A model generated the notes under the pieces. It was not told the origin of the DNA and did no database searches. It saw nothing but the letters and a program-made list of their open reading frames with translations. Shown piece by piece: positions 7,901 to 16,625 of a DNA stretch of 64,000 nucleotides. The position numbers and the translations under genes were made by a program. Origin of the DNA: Clostridiales bacterium. Lineage in GTDB: Bacteria; Bacillota; Clostridia; Christensenellales; CAG-138. Location of the stretch: assembly GCA_012517905.1 (NCBI GenBank), contig JAAYUE010000069.1:124001-188000 (forward strand), written 5' to 3'. Every line of letters begins with the position of its first letter. The stretch's first letter is position 1.

Positions 7901-8728
7901 TTATTCTGCCGCCGCGTCCTCGGCGGGGATCACGCAATATTTTCCATCGTAGGGCTTCGTCTTGACGACGCCTTTTTTGATCAGGATCAGCAGCACGACG
8001 CCGACGACGACCAGCACGGCGGAGAGCGCCTGGGACACGCGAACGGTGCCGAAGAGATAGAGGCTGTCCGTGCGCAGGCCTTCTATGATTGCGCGGCCGA
8101 TGCCGTAGCCGATGAAGTAGGTCGCCAGCAGCGTTCCGTCCTTGACGCCTTTTCGCCCGAGCAACAGCGTGACCACGAACAGGATAGTGTTCCAGCAGCT
8201 CTCATAAAAGAACGTTGCCTGATGCCACTCGCCAAGCGACCGGATATACACCGCCAGCGGGAAAAACTGGAGATTCGGATTCGACACCAGCGCGCCGAAC
8301 GCTTCCTGATTGATGAAATTTCCCCAGCGCCCCATCACCTGCCCGAGGATCAGGCTGGGAATGACGAGGTCGATGAGCTTGAGAAACGGAAATTTCGCCG
8401 CTTTCGAAAAGATGAACGCCGCAAGAAATCCGCCGATCACCGCGCCATAGATGGCGAGACCGCCTTTGTTGATTGCAAAGATCGAGCCGAGGTTTCCGGC
8501 GTACTGGTCCCACTCGAAGGCGACATAATAGAGCCGCGCGCCGATGATGGCAAGCGGAACGGCGATGAGGATGAAGTCCAGCACCAGATCCGCCGACCAG
8601 CCGCGCTTTCTGGCGCGCAGAGTGGCAAGGAAGATGCCGAGCAGCAGCCCGGAGGCGATGATGACGCCATACCAGGCGATGTTCAGCCCCTGGATTCCAA
8701 ACAGATTTTCTATCGCATACCGATTCAT
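7901..8728 (-). CDS. lgt: prolipoprotein diacylglyceryl transferase
   Basis: 275-aa membrane enzyme that transfers diacylglycerol from phosphatidylglycerol to the lipobox cysteine of pre-lipoproteins, the first step of lipoprotein maturation. Family features: YGVIIASGLLLG near the N-terminus, GGLAIYGAVIGG, and the Lgt signature GRWGNFINQEAFG; seven hydrophobic helices. MNRYAIENLF at 8728 is the start: it matches family length and has AGAGG upstream, whereas the track start is 24 codons too early. The PrsA-like and VWA lipoproteins in this window are likely substrates. Confidence 0.95.
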   Translation of the reverse strand: MNRYAIENLFGIQGLNIAWYGVIIASGLLLGIFLATLRARKRGWSADLVLDFILIAVPLAIIGARLYYVAFEWDQYAGNLGSIFAINKGGLAIYGAVIGGFLAAFIFSKAAKFPFLKLIDLVIPSLILGQVMGRWGNFINQEAFGALVSNPNLQFFPLAVYIRSLGEWHQATFFYESCWNTILFVVTLLLGRKGVKDGTLLATYFIGYGIGRAIIEGLRTDSLYLFGTVRVSQALSAVLVVVGVVLLILIKKGVVKTKPYDGKYCVIPAEDAAAE

Positions 8729-8785
8729 GGAGAGAACCTCTTTTCGTTGGGTGGCCGCCGAGCCGAAACCGGAAGCGGCACCGTT

Positions 8786-8814
8786 ATTGTACCAAGCCAC
8801 CTTCGGGAGCGCAA
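8786..8814 (-). promoter_or_regulatory. candidate promoter of lgt
   Basis: Minus strand TTGCGC at 8814-8809, 17-bp spacer, TACAAT at 8791-8786. The -35 is only half consensus. Confidence 0.35.
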
Positions 8815-8884
8815 GCGAGAGCGGAGGAAAGGCGGCGATTTACCACTTTATTTTACAGAAAAGAAAAAATGCGGAAAAGAAGGA

Positions 8885-8913
8885 TTGACAACTTAAGTTA
8901 GATGGTGTAAACT
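8885..8913 (+). promoter_or_regulatory. promoter of the feo operon
   Basis: TTGACA at 8885-8890, 17-bp spacer, TAAACT at 8908-8913. A TTAG-N6-TAAA element (8898-8911) sits between and over the boxes, so an iron regulator could block it. Confidence 0.7.
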
Positions 8914-8922
8914 CCATATCTG

Positions 8923-8944
8923 AAAGTTAGACGAGTTTAACTTT
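8923..8944. promoter_or_regulatory. iron-box-like operator downstream of the feo promoter
   Basis: Near-perfect inverted repeat AAAGTTAGA-cgag-TTTAACTTT (one mismatch in nine). The core spacing TTAG-N6-TTAA matches the DtxR/IdeR layout TTAG-N6-CTAA. It is placed just after the transcription start. Confidence 0.5.
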
Positions 8945-9021
8945 ATGCTTCAAAAGAGCGGCGCGCTTTGGAATGCGCAGCGAACAAGCCAATTGGATGG
9001 AACAAGGACGGAGGTGCGGGA

Positions 9022-9234
9022 ATGATGCCGCTGACGATGGCGAGGCCGGGCGAAACGGGCTATATCAAAAAGATCACCGGGAAGGACGAGGTGCGGAGGC
9101 ACCTGGCCGAATTGGGCTTTGTCGTTGGCGAGCGGGTAACGGTCGTCAGCGCCATTGCGGGCAACATGATTTTGCAGGTGAAGGACTGCCGGATCGCGCT
9201 TGGCGGCGAGATGGCAAACCGCATACTGATTTAA
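9022..9234 (+). CDS. feoA: FeoA-domain protein (first copy)
   Basis: 70-aa SH3-like FeoA protein, a small cytosolic partner needed for FeoB-dependent Fe(II) uptake. MARPGETGYIKKI, HLAELGFVVGERV, and the closing CRIALGGEMANRILI are family-typical. The start at 9022 has GGAGG 7 nt upstream; the track adds 18 residues without a ribosome site. First of two tandem FeoA genes, 17 nt before the second, common in Clostridia. Confidence 0.88.
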   Translation: MMPLTMARPGETGYIKKITGKDEVRRHLAELGFVVGERVTVVSAIAGNMILQVKDCRIALGGEMANRILI

Positions 9235-9251
9235 ACGAGGAGGAGCAAAGC

Positions 9252-9473
9252 ATGAAAACACTACGAGACGTGCCGATCGGGCAGACGGCGACGGTGGCGA
9301 AACTCCACGGCGAGGGCGCGCTCAAGCGGCGGATTATGGACATGGGCATCACCAAGGGCGTGGAGGTCTATGTGCGAAAGGTTGCGCCGCTTGGCGATCC
9401 GCTTGAGGTGACCGTCCGCGGATATGAACTCTCTGTGCGCAAGGGCGACGCGGCGAGCATCGAGGTGGAGTAA
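9252..9473 (+). CDS. feoA: FeoA-domain protein (second copy)
   Basis: 73-aa FeoA family protein (TLRDVPIGQTATVAKLHG, RRIMDMGITKGVEVYV, GYELSVRKGDAASIEV). It has GAGGAGG upstream. It differs clearly from the first copy, so it is an old paralogue and not a recent duplication. A short terminator-like hairpin separates it from feoB. Confidence 0.88.
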   Translation: MKTLRDVPIGQTATVAKLHGEGALKRRIMDMGITKGVEVYVRKVAPLGDPLEVTVRGYELSVRKGDAASIEVE

Positions 9474-9480
9474 ACAAAAC

Positions 9481-9502
9481 GCGGCAGGAGCCGCTTGTTT
9501 TT
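9481..9502 (+). terminator. weak terminator/attenuator between feoA2 and feoB
   Basis: GCGGC-agga-GCCGC followed by TTGTTTTT, 8 nt after the feoA2 stop. The 5-bp stem is short; partial termination would set feoA and feoB at different levels. Confidence 0.5.
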
Positions 9503-9511
9503 GGCGTTATA

Positions 9512-9527
9512 GTTAGAATCATCTAAC
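9512..9527. promoter_or_regulatory. iron-box-like operator upstream of feoB
   Basis: Perfect inverted repeat GTTAGA-atca-TCTAAC, with the DtxR-type core TTAG-N6-CTAA. It repeats the element seen at the feoA promoter and implies separate iron control of feoB. No convincing promoter pair is visible next to it. Confidence 0.55.
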
Positions 9528-9566
9528 ACGGCGCCGCGGATGTAAAAAATCTACAAGGAGGAAACC

Positions 9567-11711
9567 ATGGGGATCACAATTGCGCTTGCGGGAAACCCGA
9601 ACAGCGGCAAAACGACGATGTTCAACGAGCTCACGGGCAGCGCGCAGTATGTCGGCAACTGGCCGGGCGTAACCGTTGAAAAAAAGGAGGGCAAACTGAA
9701 GGGGAACGCGGACGTCGTCATTCAGGACCTGCCGGGCATCTATTCGCTCTCGCCATACACGCTGGAGGAGGTCGTTGCGCGGAACTATCTCGTCTCCGAA
9801 CGGCCGGACGCGATGATCGACATCGTGGACGGCAGCAACATCGAACGCAACCTGTACCTGACCACGCAGCTGCTCGAGCTGGGCATTCCGACCGTGATCG
9901 CGCTGAACATGATCGACGTCGTCCGGAAAAACGGAGACGTGATCGATCTCGAAAAACTCGGCGCGGCGCTGGGCTGCGAGGTGGTGGAGACCTCGGCGCT
10001 CAAGGGCATCGGCGCAAGGGAAGCCGCGAGAAAAGCCGTCGCAATCGCGAAAACGGACGAACTCGGCGAACGGCCGCACGTCTTTTCAGGCAGTGTGGAG
10101 CACGCGCTGGCGCACATCGAGGAATCGATTGAAAGCCGGGTCGAGCGGCGGCTGCTGCGCTGGTACGCCGTCAAGCTCTTTGAGCGGGATGAAAAGGTGC
10201 AGCAGGAACTCAAACTGGACGCGGACACAAAGGCGCACATCGAAGCGCACATTCGGGACTGCGAGCAGGAGCTGGACGACGACGCGGAGAGCATCATCAC
10301 CAACCAGCGGTATGCCTACATCAGCCGCGCGGTGGACGAGAGCGTCCGAAAAAAGCGCACGGGGCTCAAGCTGACCGCCAGCGACCGGATCGACCAGATC
10401 GTGACGAACCGCTTTCTCGCGCTGCCGATCTTCGCGGTCGTGATGTTTCTGGTCTACTACATCGCCGTGACGACCATCGGCGCGATCGTGACCGACTTTA
10501 CGAACGACACGCTCTTCGGCGGCTGGATCACCGGCGGGTTGTCCGGCCTCTTTGAAAGCGCAAACGTAGCGCCCTGGCTCAGCGGGCTGATCATCGACGG
10601 CATCGTCGGCGGCGTCGGCGCGGTCATCGGATTTGTGCCGCAGATGCTCGTGCTCTTCTTTCTGCTGGCGCTGCTGGAGGACGTCGGATACATGGCGCGC
10701 GTGGCGTTCATCATGGACCGCATCTTCCGTAAATTCGGGCTGTCGGGCAAGTCGTTTATCCCGATGCTGATCAGCAGCGGCTGCGGCGTGCCGGGCATCA
10801 TGGCGAGCCGTACCATTGAAAACCAGCGCGACCGGCGCATGACCATCATGACCACGACGTTCATCCCCTGCGGCGCGAAGATGCCGATCATCGCGCTCTT
10901 TGCGGGCGCCATCTTCGGCGGCGCGTGGTGGGTCGCGCCGGCGGCATACTTCATCGGCGTTGCGGCGGTCATCGTCAGCGGCATCCTGCTCAAGAAGACC
11001 AAGGCGTTTGCGGGCGAACCAGCGCCGTTTGTCATGGAATTGCCAAGCTATCACGCGCCTTCCATGAAAAACGTGCTGCGCAGCACCTGGGAGCGGGGCT
11101 GGAGCTTTATCAAACGCGCCGGTTCGGTGATTCTCATCTCGGCGGTCGTGCTCTGGTTTTTGCAGGGGTTCGGCGTTGTCGACGGCGTGTTCGGCATGGT
11201 GGAGGACAACAATCACAGCATCCTCGCCGTCGTCGGCAACTTCATCGCGCCGGTCTTTTCGCCGCTCGGGTTCGGCGGCTGGAAACCCGCGGTTGCGACC
11301 ATTACCGGCCTGATCGCGAAAGAAAACGTCGTCGGCACGTTTGGCGTGCTCTACGGCTTTGCCGAGGTGGCGGAGGACGGCCTCGAAATCTGGAGCAACC
11401 TTGCGCTGGATTTCACCACGCTTTCGGCGTTCAGCTTCATGCTCTTTAACCTGCTCTGCGCGCCGTGCTTTGCCGCGATGGGCGCGATCAAAACCGAGAT
11501 GAACAGCGCAAAGTGGACCTGGGGCGCAATCGGATACATGACCGGGTTTGCATACGCCGTCGCGCTGATCTACTATCAGGTCGGCGGCTGGATTTCCACC
11601 GGCGCGTTCACCGCCGCGACGGCGGTTGCGCTCGCGTTGCTGGCGCTAATGCTCTATCTGCTGCTGCGCAGGAATCCATACGACAAAAAGCCTGCGAAAG
11701 GCAACGCATAG
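9567..11711 (+). CDS. feoB: ferrous iron transport protein B
   Basis: 714-aa Fe(II) transporter. The N-terminal GTPase domain has G1 GNPNSGKTT, G3 DLPGIYSLS and G4 NMID; a helical linker follows at about residues 170-275; the C-terminal membrane part carries two gate repeats, including GCGVPGIMASRT and FIPCGAKMPI. Length is at the family norm. AAGGAGG precedes the ATG. It works with the two FeoA proteins upstream and the Cys-rich membrane peptide downstream. Confidence 0.96.
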   Translation: MGITIALAGNPNSGKTTMFNELTGSAQYVGNWPGVTVEKKEGKLKGNADVVIQDLPGIYSLSPYTLEEVVARNYLVSERPDAMIDIVDGSNIERNLYLTTQLLELGIPTVIALNMIDVVRKNGDVIDLEKLGAALGCEVVETSALKGIGAREAARKAVAIAKTDELGERPHVFSGSVEHALAHIEESIESRVERRLLRWYAVKLFERDEKVQQELKLDADTKAHIEAHIRDCEQELDDDAESIITNQRYAYISRAVDESVRKKRTGLKLTASDRIDQIVTNRFLALPIFAVVMFLVYYIAVTTIGAIVTDFTNDTLFGGWITGGLSGLFESANVAPWLSGLIIDGIVGGVGAVIGFVPQMLVLFFLLALLEDVGYMARVAFIMDRIFRKFGLSGKSFIPMLISSGCGVPGIMASRTIENQRDRRMTIMTTTFIPCGAKMPIIALFAGAIFGGAWWVAPAAYFIGVAAVIVSGILLKKTKAFAGEPAPFVMELPSYHAPSMKNVLRSTWERGWSFIKRAGSVILISAVVLWFLQGFGVVDGVFGMVEDNNHSILAVVGNFIAPVFSPLGFGGWKPAVATITGLIAKENVVGTFGVLYGFAEVAEDGLEIWSNLALDFTTLSAFSFMLFNLLCAPCFAAMGAIKTEMNSAKWTWGAIGYMTGFAYAVALIYYQVGGWISTGAFTAATAVALALLALMLYLLLRRNPYDKKPAKGNA

Positions 11712-11752
11712 CGTCAAAAACGACAAACATCCGCTGAAAGGAGCGAATTGAT

Positions 11753-11923
11753 ATGTTGAACTGGCTGTCTGCCAACTGGGCGTCCCTTGTGGTCGGCCTT
11801 GCGCTCGCCGCGGTCATCGCGGCGGTGATTCTCAAGATGATTCGGGACAAAAAACAAAACAAAAGCGCCTGCGGCTGCTCCTGCAGCGGCTGCCCCGGCG
11901 CGGACTACTGCCACAGGAGCTGA
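11753..11923 (+). CDS. FeoB-associated Cys-rich membrane protein
   Basis: 56-aa ORF below the size limit of the track: MLNWLSANWASLVVGLAL..., one transmembrane helix, a basic stretch (RDKKQNK), then a cysteine cluster CGCSCSGCPGADYC. This is the layout of the small FeoB-associated Cys-rich proteins found after feoB in Firmicutes; the cysteines may bind Fe(II) or a cluster at the membrane. GAAAGGAG lies upstream of the ATG. It is 41 nt after feoB and closes the operon. Confidence 0.85.
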   Translation: MLNWLSANWASLVVGLALAAVIAAVILKMIRDKKQNKSACGCSCSGCPGADYCHRS

Positions 11924-11965
11924 CGAACCGCGGCCCGAAGAGCTGCACAGCGCTGCATTGGTTCA

Positions 11966-12003
11966 AAAAAAGCGGGCATGACTTTCGTCAAGCCCGCTTT
12001 TTT
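11966..12003. terminator. bidirectional terminator between feo operon and orphan ORF
   Basis: AAAAAAGCGGGC / GCCCGCTTTTTT with an inner TGAC-tttc-GTCA stem; T-runs on both strands serve the convergent genes. Confidence 0.88.
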
Positions 12004-12013
12004 ATGTGGCGGA

Positions 12014-12514
12014 TCAATGCTCGGTCAGCGCCCGCTCCAGCCAGCCAAAGCGGCGCAGACAGGCGACGTACTCCGCCACGCTGTAGAAGTTTTTCAGGTC
12101 GGTTTCATTCAGCCCGCGGCGTGCAAAGAGCTCGTCCCAGAGCAGGCTGCTTCCCTCGACGAGGAAGTAACCGCTGGTCAGATCGATGCCGACGAGGATG
12201 TCGCACCCGGCAAACACATCGTCCTGATCGCGGTAGAGCGCCTCGCCCGCGCCCTCGTGCGCGATGATCCGGCAGACGGGCGACGGCTGCGTATCCGGCG
12301 GCAGCTCTCGGCGAAAGCACTCGTTTTCCAGAATATTGGCGCAGACGACCCGATTCGCTTGCGCGCCGTCAACGGGCAGAAGCGGATAGCGAGACTCCAG
12401 ATAGGACGGAAGCGCCGCGCCGCTGATCCGGTTGGGACGAAGGCGGTCTTTGTATGTTGCGTATTCCTCTTTCCAGCGCGCAAGATCGGCGTTGGTTGAC
12501 TGATGCGTCAGCAT
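12014..12514 (-). CDS. protein of unknown function
   Basis: 166-aa soluble protein I do not recognise. It is acidic overall, has no signal peptide or membrane segment, and carries one hydrophobic patch (DILVGIDLTSGYFLV) plus a conserved-looking VVCANILENECFRREL. It is monocistronic, between two terminator-bounded operons, with AAAGGA before the ATG and a -10-like TATACT 48 nt upstream. Codon usage is like its neighbours, so it is probably a real native gene. Confidence 0.6.
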   Translation of the reverse strand: MLTHQSTNADLARWKEEYATYKDRLRPNRISGAALPSYLESRYPLLPVDGAQANRVVCANILENECFRRELPPDTQPSPVCRIIAHEGAGEALYRDQDDVFAGCDILVGIDLTSGYFLVEGSSLLWDELFARRGLNETDLKNFYSVAEYVACLRRFGWLERALTEH

Positions 12515-12648
12515 GAATCGATGTCCTTTCAGTCGAGGCCCTAGGCTTACCCGACACGATCAGTATACCCGAAAACCACGGAAACATCCCGAAAAACGCG
12601 CAAAAATGGAACCGTTTACAAAAAAGCAACATTTGTTTATGCTGCGTT

Positions 12649-12664
12649 TATAATTACAGTGTAA
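12649..12664 (+). promoter_or_regulatory. -10 box and small dyad upstream of the ABC transporter operon
   Basis: TATAAT (12649-12654) is followed at once by the perfect dyad TTACA-G-TGTAA (12654-12664). No good -35 is visible. The dyad is where an operator would lie; the protein binding it is unknown. Confidence 0.4.
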
Positions 12665-12739
12665 ACTACGCATGTATTTTGGTCTGGCGTTCATTTCCAG
12701 ACCGAATGTTGCATAACAATCCGAATCGGAGGAAGATAG

Positions 12740-13444
12740 ATGACCCCGTACGTCGTTTTTGAAAAGGTAGGAAAAGTATACGACACCGAAGGCGTTCAGG
12801 TGCACGCGCTGTACGACGTCAGTTTTACCATCGGACAGGGCGAGGTCTGCGTGATCGTCGGCCAGTCCGGCGCGGGCAAGACCACGCTGCTGAACATCCT
12901 CGGCGGCATGGACACGCTCACGAGCGGAAAGGTGATGCTCGGAGAAAGCGAAATCTCCGCCTATAACAAGCGGCAGCTCACGCGCTACCGCCGCGAGGAC
13001 GTCGGCTTCGTGTTTCAGTTTTATAACTTGATTCCCAACCTCACCGCGCTGGAAAACGTGGAGATGGCGACCGAGTTGTCCAAGACGCCGTTTTCGGCGG
13101 AAAAGGTGTTGGGCGACGTCGGCCTCGGCGAGCGGATCAATAACTTTCCCGCACAGCTTTCCGGCGGCGAGCAGCAGCGCGTCGCCATCGCGCGCGCGCT
13201 GGCGAAAAACCCGAAGCTGCTGCTCTGCGACGAGCCGACCGGCGCGCTGGACTACGCCACCGGCAAGCAGGTGCTCAAAATCCTGCAGGACCTCAGCCGG
13301 GAAAAGGGCATGACCGTCGTCATCATCACGCATAACAGCGCGATCACCGAAATGGCGGACCGCGTGGTCAAGATCAAGAGCGGGTCCGTCTCGTCCGTGC
13401 GCATCAACGAAACGGCCAAGCCGATTGAGGAGATCGAATGGTGA
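12740..13444 (+). CDS. ABC transporter ATP-binding protein, MacB/LolD type
   Basis: 234-aa ATPase: Walker [11 protein letters not shown]-loop [18 protein letters not shown], signature LSGGEQQR, Walker [13 protein letters not shown]. This subtype drives FtsX/MacB-like permeases that move substrates or forces across the envelope without a pore-type permease. It overlaps the permease gene by 7 bp (ATGGTGA), so the two form one transcription and translation unit. GGAGG lies before the ATG. Confidence 0.9.
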   Translation: MTPYVVFEKVGKVYDTEGVQVHALYDVSFTIGQGEVCVIVGQSGAGKTTLLNILGGMDTLTSGKVMLGESEISAYNKRQLTRYRREDVGFVFQFYNLIPNLTALENVEMATELSKTPFSAEKVLGDVGLGERINNFPAQLSGGEQQRVAIARALAKNPKLLLCDEPTGALDYATGKQVLKILQDLSREKGMTVVIITHNSAITEMADRVVKIKSGSVSSVRINETAKPIEEIEW

Positions 13445-16400
13445 CGCGCAGGAAACGCGCCTGGAACAAAAACTCGCGGCGTGAAATCGGGCATACGCTC
13501 GGGCGATTTCTTGCGATCTTCGCAATCGTCGCGCTCGGGGTCGGCACGTTTGCCGGGCTGAAGGTGACGCAGAGCGCCATGGTCGACACGGCGGACCAAT
13601 ATCTCGCGCAATACCGGATGTACGACGACAAGCTCGTCTCCACGCTGGGGCTGAAGGACGAGGACGTTGCCGCGTTCTCCGCGATGGACGGCGTGGACAC
13701 CGCGGAGGGCGCGGTGAGCATGGACGTGCTCGTCACGCTTGACAGCGGCGCTTCCTATGTGCTGGCGGCGCACTCGATGACGAGAGACGTCAATTTACTC
13801 AAGCTCTCGTCCGGACGGATGCCGCAGGCAAACGACGAGTGTCTGGGGGACGCGCGCATGCTGAATACCGGCATGATCGGCACGCACATCCGCATTTCGG
13901 ACGAAAACGACGAGGACACGCGAAACGCGTTTGCCTGCGAGGAATATACCATCGTCGGCCTGACGGATTCGACGGCGTATCTGAACATGGAGCGCGGCAC
14001 GACCAAGCTCGCCGGGGGAAAGATCACCGCGTACGTATATATCCCCGCGGGCGGGTTTTCGACGGATTACTACACCGAGATCTATGTGTCGCTTGCGAAT
14101 ACCGGCAGGATCTACTCGGACGAATATAACGACGCCGTCGCGGCGATGGAAGAACCGCTGAAGACGGAACTGACCGCGCGCGCCGACCAGCGCTATCGCA
14201 GCATCGTTCAGGACGCGGAGGACGAGATCGCCGACGCGGAGCAGAAGTATCAGGACGGCCTGGACGAATACGACACGCAGAAAGCGGACGCGGACCAGCA
14301 GCTTGCGGACGCGGCGGACGAGCTGCACGACGCGAAGTATGAAATCCTCGCGGGCTGGAACGCGCTGCAGAAAAACGAAGCGAAGCTGGACGACGCCGAG
14401 GATCAGTACAAGGCGGGCATGAGCGCATATCAAGCCGGCGTCAGCGAATTTGAGGCGACAAAAGAGAGCACGCTCGCGCTTCTGGATGCAAGCCAGACGG
14501 AGATGGACAATCAGCGCGGGACGCTCAACGACGCGCTGACCGCGGCGGAGACGGCGGGCGACGCGGACCAGATTGCCGCGGTGCAGGCGCAGCTTGCCGC
14601 GCTCGATATGGCGCAGGGCGAGCTGAGCGCGCAGCGCGCCGCGGCCGAAGCGCAGCTTGCGGCGACGCAGGCGGAGCTGGATGCGAACAAAGCCGCGCTG
14701 GACGAAGCCAAGCGGCAGATCGACGACGGAAACAAACAGATCCGCCAGGGGAAATATGCGCTTAACGACGCGCAGCGGCAATATGACGAGGGATATCAGG
14801 ACTATCTGGACGCCAAGGACGAGGCGGACCAGAAACTTGCGGACGCGCAGCAGGAGTTGGAGGACGCGCGCGTCAAGATCGACGACGCGAAGGGGGAGCT
14901 CTCCAAGATCAAGGCGCCGAGCGTATATGTGCTGGACCGCGAGACGAACGTAGGCTACGTCAACTTTGAAAACGACTCGTCCATCGTCAACGGGATATCC
15001 AAGGTGTTTCCGGTGTTTTTCTTCCTCGTGGCGGCGCTCGTGACCATGACCACGATGACGCGGATGGTGGAGGAGCAGCGTACGCATATCGGCACCTTTA
15101 AGGCGCTGGGATACGGCAACGGAACCATCGCCTGGAAATACATCTCCTATGCGGGCAGCGCGGCGCTGCTCGGCTGCCTTGCGGGGTTTTACGGTGGAAG
15201 CTGGCTGTTTCCCTGGGTCATCTGGCAGGCCTACGGCATGCTCTACGGCTTCGCGCCGATCATCTATACGCTGGACTGGACGCTCTTTGCGGTGTCGCTC
15301 GCGGTGTCGCTGCTCTGCTCGGCGGGGGTGACCTACCTGACCTGCCGCGCGGAACTGCGCCTCATGCCAGCGGAACTCATGCGCCCGAAAGCGCCGAAGG
15401 AAGGCAAGCGCGTGTTTCTGGAGCGGATTCCGTTTCTCTGGAAACGCTTCGGGTTCATGCTCAAGATTTCGCTTCGCAACGTATTTCGCTACACGCGTCG
15501 GCTGATCATGATGGTGCTCGGCATCGGCGGATGTACGGCGCTGCTGATCACGGGATTCGGCATTCGGGATTCCATCGCCAACATCGCGCAGGACCAATTC
15601 GACAACATCATGGTGTACGATTTCGCGCTGGTGTTCGACGAAGGAAAGGATGCGGCGGCGCAGGCGGATTTCGTCGGGCGGACGAAGGATCTCCTTTCTT
15701 CCTGCGTGTTCGTCTGCGATGATACGATTCAGGCGGAGACCCGGGAGGGCATTAAAAACGTCAACGTCATCGCGACGGACGATCCGGACATTACCTCTCT
15801 CATCAGCATGCATATGGACGGGCAGACGCTGGCCTACCCGCCGGACGGCAGCGTTGCCATCAGCGAAAAGCTCGCGCGCATCGCAAACGTTTCGATCGGC
15901 GATACGATCCGCGTGACCGTGGACGACACGAAGACGACGGACCTGCCCGTGAGCGCGATATTTGAAAACTATGTCTACCACTATATGATCATGACGCCCG
16001 CGACCTACGAAGCGGTTTACGGGGAGAGCTGCTCCTATAAGGCGGCGCTGGCCGACTCTGCAGTGGCGGACACGCACGCGGTTGCCGCCGCGCTGCTGGA
16101 CGACTACGGCGTGTCGAATGTGACGGTGACCACGGACATCAAGGACCGCGTGAACAACATGATGCACAGCCTCAACCTCGTGATCTTCGTGATCATCTTC
16201 TGCGCGGGCGCGCTGGCGTTTGTGGTGCTCTTTAACCTGAGCAACATCAACATCACCGAGCGCATCCGCGAGATTGCGACCATCAAAGTGCTTGGGTTCT
16301 ATGCGCCGGAGGTTGGGGCTTATGTCTTCCGCGAAAACCTTGTGCTCACGCTGCTCGGCGCGCTGGCGGGCGTTCCGCTCGGCATCTGGCTGCACCGCTT

Positions 16401-16572
16401 CGTGATGAGCCAGCTCAGCTTCGACATGGTGAGCTTCCATGTGATCGTCAAGCCCCTGAGCTATCTGCTCGCGGTGGCGATTACGTTTGTGTTTGCATTC
16501 GGCGTGGATATCTTCATGCGGCCGAGGCTGGCGAAGATCGACATGGTCGAGTCCCTCAAAGCCATCGAATAA
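13438..16572 (+). CDS. FtsX-like ABC transporter permease with a long extracellular coiled coil
   Basis: 1044-aa permease. N-terminal helix (LGRFLAIFAIVALGVGTFAGL); a large extracellular domain at about residues 60-500 whose second half (about 250-490) is a charged Ala/Asp/Gln-rich coiled coil with repeats such as ADQQLADAADEL and DEADQKLADAQQELEDAR; then FtsX helices (VFPVFFFLVAALVTMTTMTRMVEEQ), a second periplasm-type loop, and a final three-helix FtsX core. This architecture is widespread in Firmicutes. Its role may be mechanotransmission to an envelope enzyme or peptide export; no substrate can be named. It is followed by a strong terminator. Confidence 0.88.
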   Translation: MVTRRKRAWNKNSRREIGHTLGRFLAIFAIVALGVGTFAGLKVTQSAMVDTADQYLAQYRMYDDKLVSTLGLKDEDVAAFSAMDGVDTAEGAVSMDVLVTLDSGASYVLAAHSMTRDVNLLKLSSGRMPQANDECLGDARMLNTGMIGTHIRISDENDEDTRNAFACEEYTIVGLTDSTAYLNMERGTTKLAGGKITAYVYIPAGGFSTDYYTEIYVSLANTGRIYSDEYNDAVAAMEEPLKTELTARADQRYRSIVQDAEDEIADAEQKYQDGLDEYDTQKADADQQLADAADELHDAKYEILAGWNALQKNEAKLDDAEDQYKAGMSAYQAGVSEFEATKESTLALLDASQTEMDNQRGTLNDALTAAETAGDADQIAAVQAQLAALDMAQGELSAQRAAAEAQLAATQAELDANKAALDEAKRQIDDGNKQIRQGKYALNDAQRQYDEGYQDYLDAKDEADQKLADAQQELEDARVKIDDAKGELSKIKAPSVYVLDRETNVGYVNFENDSSIVNGISKVFPVFFFLVAALVTMTTMTRMVEEQRTHIGTFKALGYGNGTIAWKYISYAGSAALLGCLAGFYGGSWLFPWVIWQAYGMLYGFAPIIYTLDWTLFAVSLAVSLLCSAGVTYLTCRAELRLMPAELMRPKAPKEGKRVFLERIPFLWKRFGFMLKISLRNVFRYTRRLIMMVLGIGGCTALLITGFGIRDSIANIAQDQFDNIMVYDFALVFDEGKDAAAQADFVGRTKDLLSSCVFVCDDTIQAETREGIKNVNVIATDDPDITSLISMHMDGQTLAYPPDGSVAISEKLARIANVSIGDTIRVTVDDTKTTDLPVSAIFENYVYHYMIMTPATYEAVYGESCSYKAALADSAVADTHAVAAALLDDYGVSNVTVTTDIKDRVNNMMHSLNLVIFVIIFCAGALAFVVLFNLSNINITERIREIATIKVLGFYAPEVGAYVFRENLVLTLLGALAGVPLGIWLHRFVMSQLSFDMVSFHVIVKPLSYLLAVAITFVFAFGVDIFMRPRLAKIDMVESLKAIE

Positions 16573-16586
16573 CCGATGCAAATAAG

Positions 16587-16615
16587 AAAACCGGGGCGGC
16601 AGCCCCGGTTTTTTT
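16587..16615. terminator. terminator after the ABC permease
   Basis: AAAACCGGGGC-ggca-GCCCCGG followed by seven T, 15 nt after the stop; it also serves the convergent YdeI-like gene. Confidence 0.88.
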
Positions 16616-16625
16616 ATGACAACGT

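Noticed and set aside
13795-16581. 928-aa minus-strand ORF
   Set aside because: Antisense shadow of the FtsX permease in GC-rich DNA; product is a His/Arg/Gln-rich string with no domain.
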